Assembly (NCBI GenBank): GCA_002286715.1
Contig: NSJX01000052.1
Location: 1 to 64,000 of the forward strand
Source of the DNA: Dentipellis sp. KUC8613
Lineage: Eukaryota; Basidiomycota; Agaricomycetes; Russulales; Hericiaceae
Direction: 5' to 3'
Length of the DNA: 64,000 nt
Under the pieces are notes generated by a model, which searched no databases, was not told where the DNA came from, and was given only the letters and a program-made list of their open reading frames with translations. This document shows, one piece after another, positions 33,208 to 42,550 of this stretch (the first letter of the stretch is position 1; every line of letters starts with the position of its first letter). The position numbers and the translations under genes were made by a program.

Positions 33208-36200
33208 TCAGCGCATCTCGCGCATTCGCAGCCAGACGATGCCGACGACGCCGACGGCAAAGCCGGCGATGAACGCGAAGAGCACCAGCACGTCGCGGTA
33301 GTAATTCCCGTCGCCGAAGCCGAAGAGCTACCAGCACCGCAATCGACCCGGCGTCAGCGCACATGCAACTCCAGACACGCGCTGCATGCGACGCACCAGA
33401 TTCATAATGAGCGTCGCCGACACGTCGACGGGCACGCCCTGCAGCGTGTCCTGGATCATGAGCCCGGAGCCGACCTCGTTCACGGCGAGCGCCTCGAGCG
33501 TGTACTTGAGCGGGCAGAGCCACTGCAGCCAGCGCAGCACGGGCGGGATCGCGTCGAGGTGCACGAAGAAGCCGGCGTAGGTCATTTGGTACAGTGCGGA
33601 GAGCGCGCTGAGCAGGATCGCGAGGCCGCCGTTGCGGAAGAGGCACGCGAGGAGGAAGTTCTGGTGGGTGCGGTGGTGAGAGTGAGATCAGGCAGGCAGA
33701 GGGGGAGGGGGAGGGGGAGGGACGCACGAAGAGGGTCATGGCGAGGGTGTAGAGTACGAGGATGAAGAGGAATTTGAAGAAGTTGGCGGGGTGCGGGGCG
33801 AGCCTGGCCATCCAGTATGTGCTACGTGTGATAGCTCTCAATTCGAGTCACTGTTATTCGAAGGTCTGCTACGTACATAGTCGACACGACGATGGTGGGT
33901 ATGATGCGGAGGGGTATTGCATCGAAGATGAAGCGCGACATCAGCCATGCAGTCGGGCTGTGGTGCATAAAGCGGGTGAGTAGGTGCTCAAGAACATATA
34001 TGAAGGGCGATCATACCTATAGTAAGAGCTGGATCGTTCCCGGAGGAAAAGCGGTCGGAATTCGACGACATTGTAGAGTGCGCTCAAAGACGAAAAGGCA
34101 ATCAAGGCGCCCTGCAGAAAAGTTAGCTGAAGGAAACATTATCTAAAGGATGGGGTGCATACCAAGAAGAATAAGCATCCAACACGCGACTGGAAGCCGG
34201 CGATGCTGGTCCCAGTATGAAAATACAGTCCGCCTGTATATCTCGAGAGTGAGCAACATTCAAAACCTGCGGAATTGAATATAGCATACCGCAAAATACA
34301 CCCAAGACAGAGGCGATAGCGACGTGCGTAAAGAATAAGGTTTTGTCTCTGAAAACCTAGGTAAGCGGCGGAGTGGACCAGGATGGATAGATACCCACCT
34401 CCTGAGGATCTTCCACTCCCTCCCAGAAAGCACCTCTAGCTGTGTCAAGAACGTCGCCGCATATCCACCCCCCGAAATACGCATCATCCATCCATCCCTC
34501 CGCATCCCTACACCATTCCCACTCCCGCTCCCGCTCCCTTTTTCTGCATCCCCATGCTGAAGCACCTCGGGCATTTCGATCGCATCACCCTCCTTTTTCA
34601 CGGCGCTACCATTACCAGAATTTGGAGTGTCCTGGACGGAAAGGCCGACTCCCACAGGGGACTCGCTTGCGATTTCGAGCAGATGGTCGGCGACGTTGTA
34701 GCCCTCGTGGTAGGCGATATTTTGCAGGGAGAAGTGCTCCACGGGTGAGAATCCGCCCGGACCGGAGTAGAGAGCGCGGCCTTGCGCGAGTAGGAGGATC
34801 TGGTCGAAGGTGTGATACAGCTGAGAGCTACAGATACATAATTACCGGTGAATTCATCCTCTGAAAATCGAGATGGAAATGGCTTACCTTGGTTGATGAA
34901 TGGAGGCTATAACCGCAGTCGGATTCTCCGGGTCGTGAGCAACCGCATGCAGAACTTTTGCCACCTTTGAGGCGGAAACGGAGTCCAAGCCTACAGTGCA
35001 TGATCGTCAGCTCACTGGTCTAGAGTCCTCCGGGGAGCAATTGCGTATACACATACCTGAAGTCGGCTCATCAAGAATAAGCACGTCGGGGCTTGCCACC
35101 AGCTCTAGCCCAATACTAACCCTTCGCATCTCACCACCACTTATCCCCCGTCCTTCCCCACCACCAAACGCACCCCCGCCAATCCGCGAATGCGAAACAT
35201 GCGACAGGCCGAGCTGCTCCACCACATCGTGGACACGCTGCTGCTTCTCTGCATCTGATACCTTCTCAGGCAGACGGAGTCGAGCCGCGAATAGGAGCGC
35301 CTCGAAGACAGTGAGCATGTGCGGGAGGACGTCTTGCTGTGGTACGAAGCCGATGCGCAGGCGCTGGGTGTTGGTGGCTTCGGGGAAGGAGACGAGGCCC
35401 GTCATCTCTCCTGACTTGCGTTTGCCGGAGAGGATTTCGATTAGTGTCGTTTTGCCAGCTCCTGCAAAACCATCAGTATCGTGCAGAACATTCAAAAGGA
35501 GGTCGGCGTACCGCTGGGTCCTAGTATTCCCATCATCTGCCCTGGCACCACCTTCCCGCTAACGCCGTCCAAGACAACCTTTGAGCGCATGCGGGTTCGT
35601 CCTCTCCCAAGCGTGGCCATCCAGCTGTAGCCGCTGTTTCCCGTAGGAACAACGTAGCTCACGTCGCTCCATTCCACCGTCACGCCTCCATGTCCTTGTT
35701 TCCCGTTGCCATCGGCAGCATACCCATACCCACCTCTCCTTGCCTTCCTCTGATTCCACCACCCGACCAACAAGCCCGCCAAAGCAAGGCCGATAAGCCC
35801 ACCGACGACCGCAAGACCCGCAATGACACCATGGCTAAGCCCACCGCCTCCAGACCCACTCCCACCGTTCGCAGTATTCCCAGACCCAGCATCGATGACT
35901 CCCTGCCTGACACACTCGCCAAACGTGCACCCGCTCAACGGCAGCCCCGCCGACCCAAACAAGTTCTGCAGCACCGTCTGCTGGAACTCGCACGTCGCCG
36001 TGCCATTCGCGCTCGCGAGCGCGCCGCAGCCGATCGTGAGGTCCCCGCCGAGCGCGTCGATGGTGCTCGTGAGGTTCGTGAGCGGCACCGCGCCGCAGAA
36101 CGTCGTGTTCGGGCGGCAGGTGCACGCGAGGCCGTGGCACAGCCAGGACGCGGTGCCGTCGCCCGGCGCGGTCTGCGTGCAGGCGCTCGCGCTGCAGTAG

Positions 36201-36855
36201 AATTGCTCGACGCCGTCGTACCAGAGCTGCGCGTAGACGCTGCCGGAGGGCCCGAAGGAGGTGAGGTTGGGACTGGGCGTGAGGGTGGTGTTGAGCGTGC
36301 GGAGAATCGTGAGGGTTGATGTGCCGGGGTAGATGGCTTGGAGAGTCGGGTTCTGGGAATGGTTGATTATGTTTGGGGTTATAGTCGGAAGTGCTGGATA
36401 CTCACCACGACTTGGCAACTCATTTCTCCCGAAGCCCAGACCCGAGGTGCAGTATTGCAGGTCAACGTGTTATTCAGTCCCGCGACACCAGATAGTCCAT
36501 CCGCGCCTGCAGAACTAGACGAGGTATTTCCACCATTCGCAGAGAACGCGCTCTGGCAAACACTTGAGCTCTGGCACACATTACATCTTGTCCCCGTCCA
36601 GCCCGTCTCGCATGAGCACCCGGACGAAGTCAGATTTCCAAACGAAGTTGCAGACGATCCAGCGACAAGAGGCCGCTGGGTGCCCTGGAAGATGTCGCCT
36701 CCGCAGGCGGGCGAGGAACAGGTGGGCCCGCCGAACCCTGGGGGACAGGAACATGCGGACGAGTTGGCGGGCACGCCGTCGTTTTCGCAAGTGACCTGCC
36801 CGTTCACGGCGGTGAGCGCTGAGAGAGCAGCCCAGGCGATAAACGCGCTCAGCAT
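33208..36855 (-). CDS. ABCG half-transporter with Cys-rich extracellular domain (Adp1-like)
   Basis: ATP-driven membrane transporter of the G subfamily. It begins with a signal peptide (MLSAFIAWAALSALTAVNGQ), then Cys-rich EGF-like repeats (CSCPPGFGGPTCSSPACGG; CSCETGWTGTRCNVC) and a second Cys-rich region. A transmembrane helix follows (HGVIAGLAVVGGLIGLALAG). The nucleotide-binding domain then shows Walker A GPSGAGKTTLIE, Q-loop FVPQQD, signature ISGGEMRRVSIGLELV, Walker B VLILDEPTSG-LDS and the H-loop IHQP. The C-terminal membrane domain includes GLYFHTGTSIAGFQSRVGCL, NVVEFRPLFLRERSS and SPTAWLMSRFIFDAIPLRI, and ends VGIVWLRMREMR. This order matches yeast Adp1. Substrate unknown. Around ten introns, one with a G-rich repeat. 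Confidence 0.9.
33701..33721 (+). repeat. GGGGGA repeat in an ABCG intron
   Basis: Three G5A units plus GGG on the plus strand (C-rich in the sense of the gene), inside a roughly 70-nt intron. Four G-runs separated by one A fit the pattern of a G-quadruplex. Confidence 0.7.
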
Positions 36856-37607
36856 GGTGGGTGTCGCGGTCGATAGAGCAGCGGGGCTGAGGTATTTTGT
36901 ATTGCAGACGACTCGTGCTGGAGAGGAATGGGATGAAGAGCAGTCGCAGGAAGAGTGTATTTGAGCTGGGCAGTGTTCACATACCTCCGCTCAATGGGCT
37001 GTTAGAGCGCACGAGACGCCTCGTTTATAGATATCGTTCCATACAAATGAAGCAGGTGGATCTTGCCGCGTGCCCTAGAACTGAAGCTCGCCTGTCTATA
37101 TACGTACGGCCATTCATCGACGTGCATAGGCTCTTATAAGTCCTTGACCGAGGCCGCGTCGACGAGATGCTCCAATCCACGTACCGAACGTCCACCATCG
37201 GAATACCTGGCGTCTGTGGCCTTGAACAGATTATGAGACGTGATCCTGACGAGCGAATGTCCAGAGAAGAGAGCTGTATAAAATATGAACGTATCAACAA
37301 AGCCTCAAGAGATAGAACTGTATCGGAAGCAGATGAAGACGTTCCACAGATGCTGGACGCTAGAAACCACGAGAACAAATCGCGGGGATGTAAGAGGTCG
37401 GCTCGGACGTCCGAAGCCCCGCTCCGTTCCGCGCCACGCGAGGACCTCGATCCGCCTCGGCGGCTCGGCCCAGCTCTCTCCGTCAGCACTTTCGCAATCC
37501 CCGCCTGCCATTCCGAGTCTCTCTCTGCTCCTTACCACGAACGGTCACCAAGCTCTTCTGCCCACCTCAAAGTCAAGGCGTTAGCCTATACAATCTCTAT
37601 CTTCAAG
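36856..37607. other. Divergent promoter region, ABCG / COX17
   Basis: About 750 bases with no recognised coding block. A TATAAAAT string lies near 37277 but is far from the COX17 start, so it is not called as its promoter. Confidence 0.45.
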
Positions 37608-38022
37608 ATGTTTGAACGGGTAACGTCTACGCGCTCTGTGTGTCATTGGCTTTGAATCTCACATGTCTGCGTAGATTACCTCGCTCTGGGCACCGGCACC
37701 GGCACTTGCACCTGCAGCGCCAGCGAAGCCTTACGACCCTACAGACCCTAAGCAGAACCCGCTGAACCCTGAGGGCTTGAAGCCGTAAGTTCATCCTTCC
37801 AAGCTCGTTCCTCACGACCGACTCTCGCTTGTTGTGCTGACATATCCTTCAACCTACTGCCTACTGACTGTCATTTCTTGCAGGTGCTGTGCATGCCCCC
37901 AGACCAAATCCGCACGCGACGACTGCTTCCTCAAGAACGACCCCTCACAAGCCGACGAAAAGTGCAAGGACGTCGTCCAGCAGCACCTCGCATGCATGCG
38001 CGGCCTCGGCTTCAAGCTCTAA
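37608..38022 (+). CDS. COX17: Cytochrome c oxidase copper chaperone Cox17
   Basis: Small twin CX9C protein of the mitochondrial intermembrane space that hands Cu(I) to Sco1 and Cox11 for cytochrome c oxidase assembly. Exons 37608-37619 (only four codons, MFER), 37675-37784 and 37884-38022 join to 86 residues. The copper-binding block KPCCACPQTKSARDDCFLKN spans the second intron. The second CX9C helix is CKDVVQQHLACMRGLGFKL. The 25-residue Ala/Pro-rich N-terminal extension is normal for fungi. The tiny first exon is inferred from a good donor (gtaacg) and acceptor (gcgtag); an alternative start cannot be excluded, but the core is unmistakable. Confidence 0.93.
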
Positions 38023-38537
38023 TTTCGTGACTTTGGAGCGCTTGGACAGCAGAGCCATATTACCCCTCTATAATTTCCTTGGTTAGATTCTGTTCGCTTA
38101 GATCCATTGTACCACATCTGCATTGAACATAATCTCACCTCACAGTTTCATTCTAACTTCGTCGCGATTCCTCTTTCTTGTCCCTGAAATACCCCTTGGT
38201 TGGGTGTCCAGGCAATTTCTTAACTTCTCCTTGCCTCCTTTCAAATATTTCAGCGTTCAAGTGCACTCGAGTGTGCCAGGAGTCCCTCCTAGTTCACGTC
38301 TATTAATTTCGCAGGATTGCGCCTCCGGGAACCCATGTTATCCTGGAGTCAAGTCACATGCCCAGATATTGACCTTTGGGCGCTGGGATACCAACTACAA
38401 CGCGAGTCACCGCGCGGCCTTTGAATTGATACCACCCGGCTATAAAAGAGCACCACAGGTCGATCTAGCACTACACCTCTCTTGACCCTCAACCACCACC
38501 TTCTCAAGAGTCCACTACTTCCCCTCCACATTCCCCC
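38023..38537. other. Intergenic, COX17 3' UTR and H3 promoter
   Basis: No gene; a TATA box lies about 95 bases before the H3 start codon. Confidence 0.5.
38441..38448 (+). promoter_or_regulatory. TATA box of the histone H3 variant gene
   Basis: TATAAAAG lies 97 bases before the ATG and is followed by a C/T-rich leader (accacctctcttgaccctc). The sharp core promoter suggests the gene is still expressed. Confidence 0.6.
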
Positions 38538-39512
38538 ATGGCTCGCACCAAGGTGGGTGCTAGATCCATAGAGTCGTAAATCGTCCTCTCTCCACCCACG
38601 TGGTAGGCTGCCCGACGACCTGCATGTCCATGAGCGTCATCTCGCCAGCGCCTGAGCTCGTTGCCACGGGCCTGCCCTGTGCTCGTCGTCGTTGTCCGCA
38701 TGGTTGTCGTTGTCACCCGTGGCCTCCGCTTTCTTTTTCCGCTACTTCTGCTTCGAGCTCACCGCTCCGCCTTTTCTGACACTTGCTTTCCAGCAAACTA
38801 CCCGGACTCACACCGGAGGCAAGTCTCACTCTCACCGAGCTATCGGCGGAAAGACACCCAGGAAGCAGCTTGCAATGAAAGCCATGGCTAGCAAGGCCAG
38901 GCACGCTGCAGTAGGTGTTCTCGTCACTCGCCATGAAGCCTTGCTCACTCACTCTATGTTCGTCGTCGTCGTCGTCGTCGTCGGTCTTATCTAATACAGA
39001 TCCCCGTGGGCGTGAAGAAACCGCACCGCTTTCGGCCGGGCACCGTCGCCCTGCGCGAGATTAGGCGCTACCAGAAGTCGACGGACCTGCTCATCAGGAA
39101 GATGCCCTTCCAGCGGCTGGTTCGCGAGATCTCGCAGAACTATAAGGCTCGTCGTCGACACCATCGTCGCCGCAGTGGCTGCGGTCACTGTCGTCCACGG
39201 CTAACTCTTCCTTAATAGGAGGACCTTCGCTTCCAGTCGTCGGCTATAATGGCGCTGCAGGAGGCTTGCGAAGGTATGTGCTGCGGCCGCACATTGCCTT
39301 TTGGATGCACTATGCCCGGTCGCTGACCGAGCTCGACGTCTAGCCTATCTTATCTCTGTCTTCGAAGACACCAACTACGCTGCTATCCACGCCAAACGTG
39401 TTACGATGTTCGCATTCCTGATATCATATTCAGTCTGATAACCTCTTACAATTTCCTCCGCAGCCAACCCAAGGATCTCGCTCTCGCTCGCCGCCTCAGA
39501 GGCGGCGTGTAA
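38538..39512 (+). CDS. Divergent histone H3 variant
   Basis: Six exons (38538-38552, 38794-38910, 39000-39146, 39219-39273, 39344-39407, 39464-39512) join in frame to 148 residues, against 135 for normal H3. The fold is clear: [80 protein letters not shown]. The end, LARRLRGGV, replaces the usual RRIRGERS. The tail starts [14 protein letters not shown], so Lys4 and Lys14 contexts remain but Lys9 is Thr. Ten extra residues ([10 protein letters not shown]) repeat the GGK unit before TPRKQLA. The Lys27 context ARKS is replaced by MASKAR, and three further residues precede Gly-Val-Lys36. Loop 1 is not lengthened as in CENP-A. Introns 3 (GC-AG) and 5 (gttcgc donor) have weak donors. An H3 paralogue with altered tail marks is inferred; an ageing duplicate is possible. 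Confidence 0.82.
38962..38983 (+). repeat. (CGT)n microsatellite in an H3 intron
   Basis: Seven CGT units near the 3' end of intron 2 of the H3 variant. A related CGTCG-rich stretch occurs in the third intron. Confidence 0.7.
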
Positions 39513-40050
39513 ATCATTGCCATGACCGCTGTCCCCTCGAGTGTCGTGATTTTGTACAACTATGTCTTTTAACCGTCTGTTTTCTGTAAACTGTTCGAAG
39601 TTTCCAATCACATTTGTTATGTGAATTCTGTCGAATAAATTTTTATTGTTGTCTGTATAAGGAAACACGATTGCCAATACTGCGGCCGCACGTTGTCCTG
39701 CCCCACTCTTGACAGCACCATGCAGTAAACCATCCTTTCCACTTTATGTGCAACGATAAAACCTGCAGACTAGTGTATCCTTTCCATGTCTAGTATCCCC
39801 GAGTGCTACAAAAGGCTGCAGAGCTGTGGGCATGCGAAATACGAGTCCAGCTACAGGTTAGGGTTCTGTGCCGAAGTCTATATTAGCGCCGCTCCGACTC
39901 CGACACTGGTTGATTTTACCCCAGTCGCGTCAGATGAACTGACTCGGGATGCAGCCCTTTATATGACCAAAGCAGGCCGACCCGCCATATAAGCTTCAAG
40001 TACATCTTCGCATACGCCATCCAGTCGCTCCCTTCGCAAAGTCTCCCCCC
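39513..40050. other. Intergenic, H3 variant / glyoxalase-like gene
   Basis: AT-rich first half (probable H3 3' UTR), then promoter space with a ttatatga string near 39959. No gene recognised. Confidence 0.45.
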
Positions 40051-41238
40051 ATGGCCGCCCGCTTGTCCAGCTCATCGCCCTCGACGAAAACCCTGGACCA
40101 CATCGTCCACCTGACGCCCCCCGGCACGGTCGAGCAGGCCTCGGAGCAGTTTCGGGCTCTCGGTTTCACGTAAGTACTTATCATGGGACCGTATCTCTCA
40201 TCTTGCACAGATCGACCATCTGCGATTACCCGTGCGTCTTATATATCGCCTGCACCTGCTCACCTGCAGATTACAGTGTTATCCACGGAGGGACGCATGC
40301 CGACGGCCTGACGGCCAACGCTCTCGTGGTGCGTGCACGCTACGCAAAAATCACTCATCGACCATATCTCACGACGCGGCCTGATATCACAGATCCTCGG
40401 AGATGCAGTGTACCTAGAGCTCATCTCGTTCACCCAGCCCGCATCGAGCTACCCACCTTCCTCCCCGCAACGCAAGGCCCGGGACAGCCACCAATGGGCC
40501 AACAAGCCCCCCGGCTGGCTCGCCTTCGCCTTCCTCGGCGCGCCCGACGCGTCGCCGCCGATCTCCGCGCTCATCAACGCACGCGCGGAGGCGGGCGGCA
40601 GCGACGTGCGCTATGCGCCCGAGGTCGCCGGCGGGCGGCGGCGCGGCGACGGCGTCGCGCTGCAGTGGGTGCTCTCGACGCCGCGGCGGTGGGCCGAGCC
40701 GCACGGCGGGAGCCGCCTGCCGTTCTACTGCGGGGACGTCACGCCCCGCGCGCTCCGGGTTGGTCTCTCGCGCGGTTGGGCGCGCGTGCACTGATGTTGA
40801 CGCACGACGCCCGTTTCCTGCCAGGTCCCGACGGAGCCCAAGTCCAACGCGGCGCACCCGAACACCGCGCAGTGCGTCGCGCGCATGCACGTCCTCGCGC
40901 CGCGCGCGGCGTTCGCGGCCGTCTCGCTCGAGCTGCAGTGCGCGCTCGGCGAGCCGCCCATCGCGCTCTCGCCCGCGATGCACGTGTGGCTGCTCGACCC
41001 GCTCCCCGAGGCGGTCGCGGAGGCGCAGGCGGCGGGCGTGCCCGCGTGGCATCCGCGGCTCATTCTTCAGGTCGCGGACGAGTCGATCGAGGAGGAGGTG
41101 CGGTTTGTCGACGAGCATGGGCCCGGGCTGTATGAGGTCTCGTTTAGGGTGGAGAAGGGCGCCCGGGGCACCGTGAAGACGCCGTATGGGAGGATCTCGT
41201 GGATCCCGAGTGCGGAGCTCAAGTATGATGCGCAATGA
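40051..41238 (+). CDS. Glyoxalase-like-domain protein
   Basis: Four exons (40051-40169, 40277-40328, 40393-40758, 40825-41238) join to 316 residues. After a Ser-rich start the first vicinal-oxygen-chelate half reads LDHIVHLTPPGTVEQASEQF, VIHGGTHADGLTANALV and LGDAVYLELISFTQP. This is the pattern of the Glyoxalase_3-type domain (PF13468), with the metal-binding His in LDHIVH and the Glu in YLELI. Later segments (WLAFAFLGAPDA; VARMHVLAPRAAFAAVSLEL) form the second half. Family members are mostly uncharacterised; a metal-dependent isomerase or dioxygenase fold is known, not a reaction. The acceptor at 40275-40276 was chosen because it restores HGG-TH in frame. Confidence 0.82.
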
Positions 41239-42550
41239 TACCTGATACCGGATACCGAAGAAGAAGAAGTTATAACCGCTTGTATTGATACCATATGTTG
41301 ATGAAGGACTCCCATTTCAATGAATAATTTTGTAGATGCACGTGCGGGCGCCTACGTCTCATGTGACCCAGAGTGACGCGACGCGTTTAGGGGGTGCATA
41401 TATGCGCTCAAGGCCTTTTTGTTTCTTTCACATGTCTCATCTTCAGCTTGTCCACGTCGTCTGGCCTTCTCATGCAGGGATGTTGCTTTTCTTCCTCACT
41501 CGTCATGGACGCAGATCGTTTCTTCCCGAAGGAATGATGGATACTAAATGTAGTTCCACGCTGCAGCCAGCAGGCAAACGCATTTTACGACTTTACCCAA
41601 GAGGTACGTGATCCTGCCAAGTTAACATCGGCACCTCCGTGGAGATGATCATATAGCGCACGATTCTAAGCCTAGTGATCTGCATGTACAGGAATGAGGT
41701 CACATCGCAGCATTTATAGGCGCGCTGGCGAAGCCGGGTAGTATGGGCATCAAGCAGTGGCAACCTTATTGGTCGTCTTTTTCGTCTCTCCACATCCCCC
41801 TCGTCAACGTAGTCAGTGATGCTCCAACCGCTCTGCTCACCCTGCAACGTGTTTGCCGACTGGAAATCTGGAAACCATGGCCGCGGATCGGCGGCACGGA
41901 CAAGGCAGCTGCAGTCATTCGCCGCTTGCGCCCGGCCATTCAAAGATTGCATGACCTGGTGAGTTGTCAACTCCTGTGGAACCTAGGCGCTTCGAGACGA
42001 ATAGAGATGCATGGAATTTGTAGCGCACAACGTGCGCTGGGTAGCGTCCATGCGTGACAACCGTTGTGCCCGACCATACGCGAAAGAACATGTGTATGCG
42101 TCATGGGTGTTCTGAGCATGCGGCATTGCGGCCGGGCGTAGTATCCACTCGCGACGCGCCCGCATGCTTCCGGGCGGACGCGCAGCGGAACTGAAGGCTG
42201 TGACGGCGGCAGTTTCTGCAACGTGCTGTCTGTTTCGCGCAGTTGCTGGAAGACGCTGGACTGCTGCGCGCGGATGACTGAGTCGGCGAGGAGCCGCAGC
42301 GCCGCAGAGGCGGGGGCCCGGCGGCTCTGGCGGGAGCGGTGGCGGTGACTCGACGGCAGGGCCCGCTGCTTACGTGATGGAGGGCGTTCGGAACGAAGTT
42401 GAGTGCATGCTCCACTGGTCTTGAACCGGATTCGCTGGCAAAAACATCCTTTCCTTCATATTTATGCCTTGTCTGTAGTCAGCCCGTATACTCTCCCTCC
42501 TTTCCCACCAGCCTCCTTCCGCGGCCCTTTCCCCACACTAACTGCCGCAG
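41239..42550. other. Intergenic, 1.3 kb, no gene recognised
   Basis: Begins with repeated gatacc units after the stop of the previous gene. The rest has only short frames without domains. The last 150 bases are C-rich and probably form the kinase leader. Confidence 0.45.

Noticed and set aside
38821..38851. Idea that the extra 10 residues in the H3 tail are an unspliced intron
   Set aside because: A 30-31-nt intron would be far too short for this genome, and splicing at the only GT/AG pair would shift the frame.
40203..41135. 310-codon frame overlapping the glyoxalase-like gene
   Set aside because: Ala/Arg-rich shadow that runs through introns of the real gene; the in-frame spliced gene explains the sequence.
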